A stretch of 64,000 nucleotides of DNA from Thermohalobaculum sp039027855 (GCA_039027855.1 JBCCJI010000009.1:1-64000); one strand, 5' to 3'; shown: positions 35,448 to 44,454, numbered from the stretch's first letter. Translations and numbers: made by a program. The notes: a model not told the origin generated them from the sequence alone.

Positions 35448-36686
35448 ATGAACGAGCAAAGCCCGATCCGGCCGGACACGGCCGATGCAAGTGCGCCGGC
35501 CAAGGCTGCTGAGCGCTTTGTCTGGGACGATCCGTTCCTGATCGAGGATCAGCTCACTGATGACGAGCGGATGATCCGCGATGCCGCCCGCGCCTTTGCC
35601 GAGGACAAGCTGGCGCCCCGGGTGATCGACGCCTATGCCAACGAGACCACCGATCCCGAGATCTTTCGCGAGATGGGCGCGCAGGGTCTGTTGGGCGTGA
35701 CCATCCCCGAAAGCCATGGCGGCGTCGGCGCATCGTATGTCGCTTATGGCCTGGTCGCGCGCGAGGTGGAGCGGATCGACAGCGGCTATCGCTCGATGAT
35801 GTCGGTGCAGTCCTCGCTGGTGATGCACCCGATCAACGCCTTCGGTTCGGAGGCGCAGCGCGAGAAATACCTGCCGCGCCTCGCCACGGGCGAACTGATC
35901 GGCTGTTTCGGCCTGACCGAGCCCGATGCCGGGTCGGACCCCGCGGGCATGAAGACCACCGCCAAGAAGACCGCGGGCGGTTATGTGCTGTCGGGCGCCA
36001 AGATGTGGATCTCGAACAGTCCGATCGCCGATGTCTTCATCGTCTGGGCCAAGTCCGAGGCGCATGGCGGCAAGATCCGCGGCTTCATCCTCGAGAAGGG
36101 GATAAAGGGCCTGTCTGCGCCCAAGATCGAGGGCAAGCTGTCGCTCCGCGCCTCGATCACCGGCGAGATCGTGATGGACGGGGTCGACGTCGGCGAGGAG
36201 GCGCTGCTGCCCGGCGTGGAGGGCCTGAAGGGTCCGTTCTCCTGCCTCAACATGGCGCGCTATGGCATCTCCTGGGGCGTGATGGGCGCGGCGGAATTCT
36301 GCTGGCATGCGGGGCGGCAATACACGCTCGACCGCGTGCAGTTCGGCCGGCCGCTGGCGCAGACGCAGCTCGTGCAGAAAAAGCTTGCCGACATGCAGAC
36401 CGAGATCGCGCTCGGTTTGCAGGCCTCGCTCCGCGTCGGGCGGCTGATCGACGAGAAACGCATGGCGCCGGAGATGATTTCCATCGTCAAACGCAATAAC
36501 TGCGGCAAGGCGCTGGATATCGCGCGCATGGCCCGCGACATGCACGGCGGCAATGGGATCTCGGGCGAGTACCAGGTGATGCGCCACATGGTGAACCTGG
36601 AGACGGTGAACACCTATGAGGGCACGCACGACATCCACGCCTTGATCCTCGGCCGGGCGCAGACCGGACTGCAGGCGTTCTTCTGA
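35448..36686 (+). CDS. gcdH: Glutaryl-CoA dehydrogenase
   Basis: GcdH oxidises and decarboxylates glutaryl-CoA to crotonyl-CoA in lysine and tryptophan breakdown, passing electrons to ETF. The 412-residue protein has the acyl-CoA dehydrogenase fold with G-C-F-G-L-T-E-P-D-A-G-S-D near residue 152, Y-V-L-S-G-A-K-M-W-I-S-N-S near 178, and the catalytic base Glu391 in T-Y-E-G-T-H-D. R-S-M-M-S-V-Q-S-S-L-V near 115 is typical of the glutaryl-CoA branch. GGGAGGA precedes the ATG. ETF-QO at 27649 is the expected final acceptor. Confidence 0.93.
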   Translation: MNEQSPIRPDTADASAPAKAAERFVWDDPFLIEDQLTDDERMIRDAARAFAEDKLAPRVIDAYANETTDPEIFREMGAQGLLGVTIPESHGGVGASYVAYGLVAREVERIDSGYRSMMSVQSSLVMHPINAFGSEAQREKYLPRLATGELIGCFGLTEPDAGSDPAGMKTTAKKTAGGYVLSGAKMWISNSPIADVFIVWAKSEAHGGKIRGFILEKGIKGLSAPKIEGKLSLRASITGEIVMDGVDVGEEALLPGVEGLKGPFSCLNMARYGISWGVMGAAEFCWHAGRQYTLDRVQFGRPLAQTQLVQKKLADMQTEIALGLQASLRVGRLIDEKRMAPEMISIVKRNNCGKALDIARMARDMHGGNGISGEYQVMRHMVNLETVNTYEGTHDIHALILGRAQTGLQAFF

Positions 36687-36810
36687 GCCGGGGGCGGCCC
36701 GCCGGGGCGTCGAGCCCCGACGGTCCGCGGTCGGCGCTGCCGCCCGGGGTGCCCGGTGGCGGGGTTCCCGCGTTCGTTGCCTGGCGGCGCTGTAAATCGG
36801 TCGTGGAAGT

Positions 36811-36932
36811 GGGGCTGGGGAGAAGCCGCGGGCGGCTTCTGATCGAGCGTTGGGCGGGTGTTGGGCCGCGTCAAGGTCGAGCCGGCTCCGCCGGTCGCTG
36901 GCGCGAACCTTGACCCGGCCCGACACCCGCGC
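36811..36932 (-). repeat. Repeat A, copy 2 (about 120 bp, inverted)
   Basis: The reverse complement aligns with 21298-21418 with about 10 mismatches in 120 bases. The inner stem CCGGC/GCCGG and the AGAAGCCGC/GCGGCTTCT hairpin are kept (loop bases differ), while the outermost stem has one mismatch. It lies in the 283-bp gap between gcdH and the convergent DUF1989 gene, so it could serve as a shared 3'-end element. Confidence 0.85.
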
Positions 36933-36969
36933 ATCGCACAGGGTGCGGTTGCGGGGTGGCGTGATAGGG

Positions 36970-37665
36970 TCAGGCGGCGTGAGCTCCCGGGCGCCAGCGG
37001 ATCGCGCGGATGGGCGTGGGTGCGCCGCCGGCGGCCGGGTTCAATTCCTGCGGGCAGTTCGACAGGACCGCGATGACCGGCATCTCGGCACGCAGTTCCA
37101 CCGCTTCGCCGGGCCGCGAGGGGCTCTCCACGATCTCCGCCCCGCCATCGGCCGCGACCGGCACGGCCATGAAGAAGTTGACATTGGCCACCACCTGCTC
37201 AGGCCCGAGAGCATGGCGCGCAAGCTCATCCTCGAAATTCTGTTGGCAGCAGGCGATATTCGCTTGGCCATAGCGCACCAGATCCACGTCGAACGAGCAG
37301 CAGCCGAAGATCGTGTCGTGACCGCCCATGCTGTCGCCCACGACCGTCATCGGCGGCCGGGCAAACTGCGAGTACAACACGCTCCCGGACCCGATCAGGA
37401 TGTTCTTCGGGATCTTGATCGTGTTCGGCATGTGATACCGCTCGACCTGACCGCGGTGCGGCTCGGCGCCGAAGCACAGGAAGTCGATCGCCTGCTGGCC
37501 TTCGAGATCGACCAGGCGGAGCCGCTCACCGGTGTCGAGCCGCGCCGACCAGGGTGCCCGCGGTGCAACCACCGTGTCTTCGAGGAGAACGCCATCGGCA
37601 GGGATCGGCGGCAGCGGGCGCGGGACGCCACGCTCGTTTTCGTGCATCGCTGAGGTTTCAGTCAT
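36970..37665 (-). CDS. DUF1989 / urea carboxylase-associated family protein
   Basis: A 231-residue protein of the DUF1989 family, often annotated as urea carboxylase-associated. Conserved features are Q-A-I-D-F-L-C-F near 56, T-I-F-G-C-C-S (about 120) and N-V-N-F-F-M-A-V near 160. Urea carboxylase itself is not nearby, so the role here is unclear. The ATG at 37665 starts the conserved region; longer frames overlap the promoter of the divergent LysE gene. Confidence 0.82.
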   Translation of the reverse strand: MTETSAMHENERGVPRPLPPIPADGVLLEDTVVAPRAPWSARLDTGERLRLVDLEGQQAIDFLCFGAEPHRGQVERYHMPNTIKIPKNILIGSGSVLYSQFARPPMTVVGDSMGGHDTIFGCCSFDVDLVRYGQANIACCQQNFEDELARHALGPEQVVANVNFFMAVPVAADGGAEIVESPSRPGEAVELRAEMPVIAVLSNCPQELNPAAGGAPTPIRAIRWRPGAHAA

Positions 37666-37813
37666 CGCATAGCCCCGTTGCGTAGCAGCTCGAAGACTAG
37701 GCGGCGCTGGTGCAGCGGTGCAAGTTGGCCATGGGAACAGCCGCAAGGATCCCCCGCCAGAACAGCGCTTAGCAGCGTTGGATGCGGCCCGCCTGCGCAG
37801 GAGATGCCGCGCC

Positions 37814-38464
37814 ATGGATATCGCCACGATCGGTGCCTTTGCCGCCGCCTCGGTCATGATGCTGATGATCCCAGGGCCCACGGCGCTGCTGATCGTCTCC
37901 TACGCGCTGTCGCAGGGGCGGCGGGTGGCGGTGGCGACGGCCAGCGGCGTGGCACTCGGCGATTTCGTCGCCATGACCTGCTCGCTGGCAGGCCTCGGTG
38001 CGCTGTTGATGACCTCGGCCGATCTGTTCGTCGCGCTCAAACTGATCGGCGCGGCGTATCTGGTCTGGATGGGCATCACCATGTGGCGGGGCGCGTCGCG
38101 TTCCGCTGGCGATGACGCGCAGGACGCCCCGCCCGGTCCCGCCGTCGACACCGTCCTGGTCGCGCCCGGGAAGGTGTTCCGCGATGCCTTTGTCGTGACG
38201 GCGCTCAATCCCAAGGGGATCGTGTTCTTCGTCGCTTTCGTCCCGCAATTCATTGACCCAGCCGAGCGCTATCTGCCACAGGCGGCGATCCTGACGGCTG
38301 TCTTCGTGTCGCTCGCGCTGGTCAACGCGCTTGGCTATGCGCTGCTGGCCGATCGGCTTGGCGCGCGGTTACGCCGGCCGCGAGCACGGCGTCTGATGGC
38401 CCGGGCAGGCGGCACGGCGCTGATGGCGATGGCGGGCGTCACGGCGGCGGCGCGACAGGGATGA
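37814..38464 (+). CDS. LysE/RhtB family exporter
   Basis: A 216-residue inner-membrane protein with about six helices, of the LysE/RhtB family that exports amino acids or related compounds. The signature is M-I-P-G-P-T-A-L-L-I-V (about 18-28), followed by G-V-A-L-G-D and later T-A-L-N-P-K-G near residue 136. AGGAGA at 37798 sets the start. A histidine-free linker (about 98-118) joins two halves. The substrate is unknown. Confidence 0.88.
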   Translation: MDIATIGAFAAASVMMLMIPGPTALLIVSYALSQGRRVAVATASGVALGDFVAMTCSLAGLGALLMTSADLFVALKLIGAAYLVWMGITMWRGASRSAGDDAQDAPPGPAVDTVLVAPGKVFRDAFVVTALNPKGIVFFVAFVPQFIDPAERYLPQAAILTAVFVSLALVNALGYALLADRLGARLRRPRARRLMARAGGTALMAMAGVTAAARQG

Positions 38465-38513
38465 GAGACCCGGTCCGATCCGCACCGCCCGACAGCCCTG
38501 ACGGCACTGGGCG

Positions 38514-39401
38514 ATGAGCGACGGGGGCGGTGCGGCGCGCGGGATCCGCTTTGTGCTGCTGGCCGTCTGCCTTTTCGGCGCGCAGGACGGCATCTCGACC
38601 TACCTCGCCGAGCGCTACCCGGTGCCCTTCTTCGTGATGATCCGGTACTGGTTCTTCGCAGCCTTTGTGATTGTGATGGCCAGCCGGGCGCCGGGTGGCG
38701 TGCCTCGGGCCAGCCAAACGGCAATGCCGGTGATGCAGACGATCCGCGGCGTGCTGCTCGTCGTGCAGATCCTTGTCATCGTGACGAGTTTCGACCTCAT
38801 CGGCCTCGGCGCCACGCATGCGATCTTTGCGCTGCATCCGCTGCTGGCGACGCTGCTGGCCATACCAATTCTTGGCGAGGTGGTGGGCTGGCGGCGCCTT
38901 GCGGCGGTGGCGACGGGCTTTCTCGGCGCGCTGGTCATCATCCGCCCGGGGGGCGATCTGTTCCAGCCGGCGGCACTCGTCGCCTTCGCCTCGGCGGTGA
39001 TGTTCGCGTTCTACACGGTGCTGACGCGCATGACCTCGAAGGCCGATGGATCGGCCAAGCCCGCCTTCTTCTACACCGGCACCGCCGGGGCGGTGGCGGC
39101 GACACTGGCCGGGGCATGGTTCTGGTCCCCAATGACCCCGGGGGATTGGGCCTGGCTGGCGGCGCTCTGCGTGATGGGGATGTCGGGGCATTACTGTCTG
39201 ATCCGTGCGCTTGATGCGACCGAGTCGGTGCGGATCCAGCCCTTCATCTACCTGCAGATGGTACTCTCGCAATTCATCGGTCTCTGGGTGTTTGGCGAGG
39301 CCATCGCATGGTCGACCGTGCTTGGCATGGCGCTGATCATCGGTGCGGGCCTCTACGCGATCTGGCGTGAGGCCCGCTTGGCCGGTGCCGCGCCGGGGTA
39401 G
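38514..39401 (+). CDS. EamA/DMT superfamily transporter
   Basis: A 295-residue drug/metabolite transporter with two EamA repeats and about ten helices. The first repeat covers about 10-140 and ends in G-F-L-G-A-L-V-I-I-R-P-G; the second covers 150-285. It lies 49 bases after the LysE-type exporter gene, so both may share a promoter. Substrate unknown. Confidence 0.87.
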   Translation: MSDGGGAARGIRFVLLAVCLFGAQDGISTYLAERYPVPFFVMIRYWFFAAFVIVMASRAPGGVPRASQTAMPVMQTIRGVLLVVQILVIVTSFDLIGLGATHAIFALHPLLATLLAIPILGEVVGWRRLAAVATGFLGALVIIRPGGDLFQPAALVAFASAVMFAFYTVLTRMTSKADGSAKPAFFYTGTAGAVAATLAGAWFWSPMTPGDWAWLAALCVMGMSGHYCLIRALDATESVRIQPFIYLQMVLSQFIGLWVFGEAIAWSTVLGMALIIGAGLYAIWREARLAGAAPG

Positions 39402-40198
39402 GCGGCAGGCGGTCCCGGCGGAGGGGCAAGCGGACACTCCAGTTGGTAGCGCAATCACATCCGGGTGCGTTGCAAGTCTTTACCAAAGGGTCTGCGCCGC
39501 GGGCTTCTGACGTGTGATCCACCCGCCTCTCGCTAAGTGATTCGGTCGATAAAACCCCGACTTTCGCGCTATGCGATTACCGACCCGTACTGGTTGCAGC
39601 GCGGCCCAGCGACGCGTCGTAGCAGGACGATCAAGCGGCAGGGCGCCGACCACCGAGTGCGGTGTCGCGTGCCAACCAAGTGCCGCGGCACCGCCCTGGG
39701 TCTCGCGCCTTTTGAGCCGTCGTCGGAGAGGCGGCTACGTGCGGACAGGCCCGACCGGCCACGCGCCCATCCTACGACAACCGCGGCACGGGGGGCAGGC
39801 GCTCTGTGCTGCTGGGGGCGCGCGCCTGCTCAACCTTGGGATGACTGACGCGGTGCGCTTTAGGTAGACATCGATTCGTGGCCCCGATCATCGGGGCCAT
39901 GAGCCTCACGGAGCCTCAAACACCAAGCTTCGCCGCTTTGGGGCAAGTGTCTCCGCCGGTGAGCGGTGTCAGAGCATCGCCACCTTTGCATGGCGCGCGG
40001 CCGACGCGGGGAGAGGCTTCCTCACCGGGCTGGGGTCTCCGACAGTCGAGTGTGAGGGGGTGCCAATCGGGATATGAGGCGATGGGCCTCAGTCGCCACG
40101 CAGCCGTCGGCAGTGGGCGTGCGCCCGAAGGGTTTGTCGCGGGCGGAGGCGTCTCGGCGGGTGCTAGGGCAGGTGACAGCAGAGGCTCAGGTGAGCGC
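39402..40198. other. 800-bp stretch without a recognised gene
   Basis: No protein or known RNA is recognised between the EamA transporter and the ECF sigma gene. Short open frames have no familiar motifs. The region contains a perfect stem-loop (39880-39898) and smaller inverted repeats such as GGGCGTGCGCCC near 40121. An anti-sigma gene would be expected 3' of the sigma gene but none is seen. It may hold a decayed gene or an unknown RNA. Confidence 0.5.
39880..39898. promoter_or_regulatory. Perfect stem-loop/palindrome in gene-free stretch
   Basis: GGCCCCGAT-C-ATCGGGGCC (39880-39898) is a perfect 9-bp inverted repeat around one base, extended by T/A on each side. It has no T tract, so it is unlikely to be a terminator. 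It could be an operator or part of a structured RNA. Confidence 0.35.
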
Positions 40199-40945
40199 CT
40201 ACTCGTCGAGTAGCTCGCCGTGGAATTCGTCGCCAAGGGCTTCGCGTAAACGTTGAAAACTCAATCTCAGCCGTGACTTGACGGTGCCGAGTGGGGTCCC
40301 GAGCTCATGGGCGATCTCGCTTTGTGTCAGGCCTGCAAAGAACGAAAGCCTGACAACGGCCAGTTGATCGTCGCTCAACACGCTCAGCGCCTTGCGCACC
40401 TGGGTATCGCGCTGTTCATGCGCCACCTCATGCTCGGCGTCGCGGATCGGATCCGGGGTGAAGAGCGGATCCTTTGGGTCGGGCGTGGGTCTGCGCTGTC
40501 GCCGTATCAGGTCGATCCGCTTGTTGCGCGCGATGGTGTAGATCCAGGTCGATGCCCCGCCGCGCGCGGCGTTGAATTGCCGGGCCTGTCGCCAGAGGGT
40601 CACCATGACCTCCTGCACGCCTTCCTCGGCCTCTTCATGGGTCGCGCCAGCGGCCATCAGAAAGGCTTTGACCTTGCCGGCATAGCGGTCGAACAGCACG
40701 ACGAAGGCGGCGCGAGAGGCTTCTTCTGCAATCAGGGCGAGAAGCGCCGCGTCACTGGCCTCGGTTGGATTGGCCCGATCGGCGGCACTGACTGCGGAGG
40801 TCGCTGGGGCCGACGCCCTGTCGTCCTCCTGCCGCTCAAGCACTGAAACGGACGCAGACACGTCGCCGGACACCGCCGACGGTTCCCCGTCGCCGTTGTC
40901 CTGACCGGCCGTGATGCCGGCGATCACGTCCCTTTCATGGGTCAC
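40199..40945 (-). CDS. ECF-family RNA polymerase sigma factor
   Basis: A 248-residue extracytoplasmic-function sigma factor. Region 2 (F-D-R-Y-A-G-K-V-K-A-F then W-R-Q-A-R-Q-F, W-I-Y-T-I-A-R-N-K-R-I-D) lies about residues 80-150 and region 4 (L-T-Q-S-E-I-A-H-E-L-G-T-P-L-G-T-V-K-S-R) about 205-225. The first 65 residues are acidic and Ala/Ser-rich, unusual in length, so a later start is possible. No anti-sigma gene follows it on the minus strand. It is divergent from an IalB-type gene, a possible target. Confidence 0.88.
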   Translation of the reverse strand: MTHERDVIAGITAGQDNGDGEPSAVSGDVSASVSVLERQEDDRASAPATSAVSAADRANPTEASDAALLALIAEEASRAAFVVLFDRYAGKVKAFLMAAGATHEEAEEGVQEVMVTLWRQARQFNAARGGASTWIYTIARNKRIDLIRRQRRPTPDPKDPLFTPDPIRDAEHEVAHEQRDTQVRKALSVLSDDQLAVVRLSFFAGLTQSEIAHELGTPLGTVKSRLRLSFQRLREALGDEFHGELLDE

Positions 40946-41147
40946 TCAGGCCCCGTCTTTGCTGGCGCGGGCTGCTGCTCACAAGCAGGGGCGTTCAGAC
41001 CTTGACGGCCTTCCGTCCCGCCGCACCCTCGGGGTGGAATTCCGCGCCGCTGTCAGGGTATGCTTCGCGCGGAACTCAAACAAACACGTTTCCGCAACTA
41101 AACTGGCGGGTAGCGGGCCGGCAGAGCCTGCGTTCCGGGGGCACGAG

Positions 41148-41702
41148 ATGACACATACATGGTCGAAGGTGAGCGGCGTAGTTGCGGTGGCGACGGCGCT
41201 TTTCTTGGTGATGCTGACGGCGGTTGGGCCAGCGCTGGCGCTGACGGCAAACCGCGTCGACGCAAAACGGGACTGGTCGATTTTCGAGGCGGAGGGCGAG
41301 AAGGGCAAAGTCTGCTGGATCGTGACCCAGCCCACCTCGAGCGCCGCTTTCCGCGACGGGAAAAGCGTCGAGGTACGACGCGGCGATATCTTCCTCATGG
41401 TCGCCGTGCGCCCGGCCGAGAACGTCGATAACGAGGTCTCCTTCATCGCGGGCTACCCATTCCAGCAGGGCACCACGGTCGAGGCCAAGGTGGGCAACGC
41501 CGAATTCACCATGTTCACCGACGGCGAGAACGCCTGGCCGCGGAGCGAGGAGGAAGACGATAGCGTCGTCGGCGCCTTCCGCCGTGGCAGCAATGCCGAG
41601 GTGCGCGGGGTCTCGTCGCGCGGTACGACCACCGTCGATACCTTCTCGCTCTTGGGCTTCACCGCCGCGCTGCAAACCGCGACCGATCGCTGTCAGCAGT
41701 AA
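41148..41702 (+). CDS. Invasion-associated locus B (IalB) family protein
   Basis: A 184-residue exported protein of the IalB family, in the Rhodobacterales form with D-W-S-I-F-E, K-V-C-W-I-V near residue 54 and G-E-N-A-W-P near 125. The signal peptide covers about 1-32 (ends A-L-A). Two mature cysteines (C55 and near the C-terminus) may pair. ATG 41148 is chosen because it begins the signal peptide. It precedes rlmN, a neighbour seen in relatives, and is divergent from an ECF sigma factor. Function unknown. Confidence 0.87.
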   Translation: MTHTWSKVSGVVAVATALFLVMLTAVGPALALTANRVDAKRDWSIFEAEGEKGKVCWIVTQPTSSAAFRDGKSVEVRRGDIFLMVAVRPAENVDNEVSFIAGYPFQQGTTVEAKVGNAEFTMFTDGENAWPRSEEEDDSVVGAFRRGSNAEVRGVSSRGTTTVDTFSLLGFTAALQTATDRCQQ

Positions 41703-41820
41703 ACCAAGGCGATGCCGCAAGGCGGGGCTTTACGCGGCCCTGCGGATGACACATCTCGTTGGCCCGGCGGCGCCCCGATGGCGCCGGCCGGGCCCTCGTA
41801 TTTTCGGAGTGACGGGACCC

Positions 41821-43059
41821 ATGGTTGCCCACCGCGCAGAGAAGGCAGCGATACCGCCGGCGACGGCCATTGCCCCCGACTTTGCCACGCTGCCGCGCCG
41901 CGACCTGAAGGCGGCGGAGACGGGGGAGGCGCGAGAGCGCGTAAAGCGCCCGCTCTACGGTCTGACCCGCCCGGCCATGCGCGAGGCGCTGATCGAGGCC
42001 GGTGTGCCCGAGAAGCAGGCCCGAATGCGCAGTGGGCAGCTCTGGCAGTGGATCTATCAGCGCGGCGTCTCAGACTTCGCCGAGATGACCAATATGTCGA
42101 AGGGACTGCGCGTCGATCTCGACGCGGCCTTTACGCTCGAGCGCCCGGAGATCGTCACTCGGCAGGTCAGTCGCGATGGCACCCGGAAGTACCTGCTGCG
42201 CATCGCCGGCGCGCACGAGGTTGAGGCCGTCTACATCCCCGAGGAGACGCGCGGCACGCTCTGCGTCTCCTCGCAGGTCGGCTGCACCCTCACCTGCACC
42301 TTCTGCCACACGGGCACGCAGAAGCTGGTCCGCAACCTGACCGCTGGCGAGATCGTGGCGCAGATCCTGGTTTGCCGCGACGATCTGGGTGAATGGCCGA
42401 AGCCCGGAGAGCGCCCGCCCGAGCAGCGGCTGCTCTCGAATATCGTGCTCATGGGGATGGGCGAGCCGCTCTACAACACCGCGAATGTCCGCGACGCCAT
42501 GCTGATCGCCATGGATAACGAAGGGCTCAGCCTCTCGCGCCGGCGCATCACGTTGTCGACCAGCGGTGTGGTTCCCGAGATCGGCCGCTGGGGGCGCGAG
42601 GCGGAGACGTTGCTGGCGATCTCGCTGCATGCCACCACCGATGACCTGCGCGACGTGCTGGTGCCGATCAACCGCAAGTTCCCGATCGAGCAGCTGATGC
42701 AGGCCTGCCGGGACTATCCGCGCCTGTCCAATGCCGAGCGGATCACCTTCGAATACGTGATGCTGAAGGGCGTGAACGACAGCGACGCCGATGCCAAGCG
42801 GCTGTTGCGCCTGATCTCGGGCATCCCGGCCAAGATCAACCTGATCCCCTTCAATCCCTGGCCCGGCTCGCCCTATGAGCGGTCTGACTGGTCGCGGATC
42901 GAGGATTTCGCCGAGATCATCAACCGTGCAGGCTATGCGAGCCCCGTGCGCACACCGCGCGGCGACGACATTCTGGCGGCCTGTGGTCAGCTGAAATCCG
43001 CGACCGAGCGGGGGCGGAAAAGCCGCGCTGAAATCGCGGCCGAGTTGGCCGGGCGCTGA
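41821..43059 (+). CDS. rlmN: Dual-specificity 23S rRNA/tRNA methyltransferase RlmN
   Basis: RlmN is a radical-SAM enzyme that methylates C2 of A2503 in 23S rRNA and A37 in some tRNAs. The 412-residue protein has the cluster motif C-T-L-T-C-T-F-C (about 155-162), M-G-M-G-E-P-L-Y-N near 212 and a C-terminal cysteine (I-L-A-A-C-G) that forms the methylation intermediate. The start at 41821 gives the usual alphaproteobacterial N-terminal extension of about 45 residues before L-Y-G-L-T. Confidence 0.95.
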   Translation: MVAHRAEKAAIPPATAIAPDFATLPRRDLKAAETGEARERVKRPLYGLTRPAMREALIEAGVPEKQARMRSGQLWQWIYQRGVSDFAEMTNMSKGLRVDLDAAFTLERPEIVTRQVSRDGTRKYLLRIAGAHEVEAVYIPEETRGTLCVSSQVGCTLTCTFCHTGTQKLVRNLTAGEIVAQILVCRDDLGEWPKPGERPPEQRLLSNIVLMGMGEPLYNTANVRDAMLIAMDNEGLSLSRRRITLSTSGVVPEIGRWGREAETLLAISLHATTDDLRDVLVPINRKFPIEQLMQACRDYPRLSNAERITFEYVMLKGVNDSDADAKRLLRLISGIPAKINLIPFNPWPGSPYERSDWSRIEDFAEIINRAGYASPVRTPRGDDILAACGQLKSATERGRKSRAEIAAELAGR

Positions 43060-43149
43060 GATGACCGGTCGGGGTGCGCACCACGTTGCCCGCTTCGAGG
43101 CCCCACGCCGTACCCCACCCCAAGCTCCACCCCGGGCCCCGCACAAGGG

Positions 43150-43992
43150 ATGCCCACAAGGCCGACAGCATGCGACCGCGCGGTGCCTGTTGTGAGTGAG
43201 CGTCAGGCCGGGCGCGTCGGCTGGCTGGAGCTCAACGCCCAGCGCTCGGCCGTCGCCGTTGGGTTCTACCGAGACCTGTTCGGGTGGGGCATCCGCCCGG
43301 TGCATATCGCGCCATGGGGCGTGCTGCCCTTCTTCGAGCAGGGCGGCCGGCCGATCGGCCTCGCCTTCTCGGCCATGGGCGCCTTTGCGCCCCCGCGCTG
43401 GCTGCCCGAATTCCTGGACCATCCCGACGACGCCCATGCCCGGGTCACCGGGCTTGGCGGAGAGCAGGGTGGCCTGACCGATAGCCCGCGCCACGGCCGT
43501 TTTGCCAGCCTGCGCGACCCCGATGGCTGCCTGTTCAAGATACTGGCCCCCACGGGCGCCGATGCGGCTGGCGAGCTCTCCGAGGTCTGGTTCCCCGACC
43601 GTCTGCAGCCCGGAGGGATCTGGGGTGCGGGGCTCTGGGCCTATCGGGCGGACCGGCTGATCACCTTCTACGCCGCGTTGCTGGGGCTTCAGCCCCGGGT
43701 GCTGACCACCGACCGGCACGCGCCCGGCGGGGCTGTCACGGCGCTTTGTGCCGGTGGCGAGATCCGGCTGCTGATCCATGACACCGACTATGAGATCGCG
43801 CGCGCCCGCTGGGTGCCGATGGTCTGCTCGGTCTCCCCCGGCGGGGACGGCCGGCGGGCCGAAGTGCTCGGTGCCGTTCCGCAGGTGCCGGTCTTCACGC
43901 TTGAGGGTTTGGGCCGCATCGGCGTCTGGTCCGATCCGTCTGGGGCCGATATCGCGATGATCAACCCTCAGTCCTCGGACCTGCCCACATAG
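43150..43992 (+). CDS. VOC family protein (two glyoxalase-like domains)
   Basis: A 280-residue protein with two vicinal-oxygen-chelate domains (about 25-140 and 155-275). The first has G-W-L-E-L-N, A-V-G-F-Y-R-D-L-F-G-W and D-P-D-G-C-L-F-K; the second has I-W-G-A-G-L-W-A-Y and L-I-T-F-Y-A-A-L-L-G-L. VOC proteins bind metal and act on varied small molecules; the substrate is unknown. The start is uncertain: GTG 43192 just before S-E-R-Q is as likely as ATG 43150. Its last 25 bases overlap the end of a convergent VOC gene. Confidence 0.8.
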   Translation: MPTRPTACDRAVPVVSERQAGRVGWLELNAQRSAVAVGFYRDLFGWGIRPVHIAPWGVLPFFEQGGRPIGLAFSAMGAFAPPRWLPEFLDHPDDAHARVTGLGGEQGGLTDSPRHGRFASLRDPDGCLFKILAPTGADAAGELSEVWFPDRLQPGGIWGAGLWAYRADRLITFYAALLGLQPRVLTTDRHAPGGAVTALCAGGEIRLLIHDTDYEIARARWVPMVCSVSPGGDGRRAEVLGAVPQVPVFTLEGLGRIGVWSDPSGADIAMINPQSSDLPT

Positions 43993-44423
43993 GCCACAAG
44001 TTCGACGGTGTTGCCCTCGGGGTCGGTGGTGAAGACACCGCGCCAGCCGATCCAGTCGAACGCTTCGACCCGGTAGCTCAGGCCCTGCCGCTCGTACCAG
44101 CCGATCACCGCGTCCTGCTCGTCGGCCGGCACCACCAGTGCCAGGTGATGGAGTGACGAGGCAGCACCGGCCTCGGGCCGGGGCGGGCCTGCGGGGTGGA
44201 TCTCGCGCCGGCCAGCCGTCGGTTCGAACAGGGCCAGCACGGCGAAATGTCCGCCATGGCTCGGCGCGATGCGGAAAAAGAAGATGCCGTCGCCAGACCC
44301 ACCCGGCAGCGGCTCGAGCCCGATCACATCGCGGTAGAACGCCACCATCGACCCAAGATCGGCGCAGCGGATCGCGATCTCGCCCAGCGCTCGGACGCGA
44401 AAGCCGCGCTCTTCGTCGCTCAT
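43968..44423 (-). CDS. VOC family protein (glyoxalase/bleomycin-resistance fold)
   Basis: A 151-residue single-domain VOC protein: I-A-I-R-C-A-D-L (about 16), M-V-A-F-Y-R-D-V-I-G-L, L-H-H-L-A-L-V-V near 92 and T-D-P-E-G-N-T-V-E-L near 134-143, which supplies the metal-ligand Glu. It overlaps the convergent two-domain VOC gene by 25 bases. Start at 44423 begins the conserved part; longer frames lack conserved text. Substrate unknown. Confidence 0.83.
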   Translation of the reverse strand: MSDEERGFRVRALGEIAIRCADLGSMVAFYRDVIGLEPLPGGSGDGIFFFRIAPSHGGHFAVLALFEPTAGRREIHPAGPPRPEAGAASSLHHLALVVPADEQDAVIGWYERQGLSYRVEAFDWIGWRGVFTTDPEGNTVELVAYVGRSED

Positions 44424-44454
44424 TGTCGCGACCTCCAGCCGCGCTTGGCCACGC

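Noticed and set aside
35316..36926. 536-codon open frame antisense to gcdH
   Set aside because: It mirrors the acyl-CoA dehydrogenase gene on the opposite strand, has no recognised domain and runs through repeat A; it is a GC-rich shadow.
41070..41090. Possible GGAAC...CGTT general-stress promoter upstream of the IalB gene
   Set aside because: The spacer is 11 bases instead of the 16-17 expected for EcfG-type promoters.
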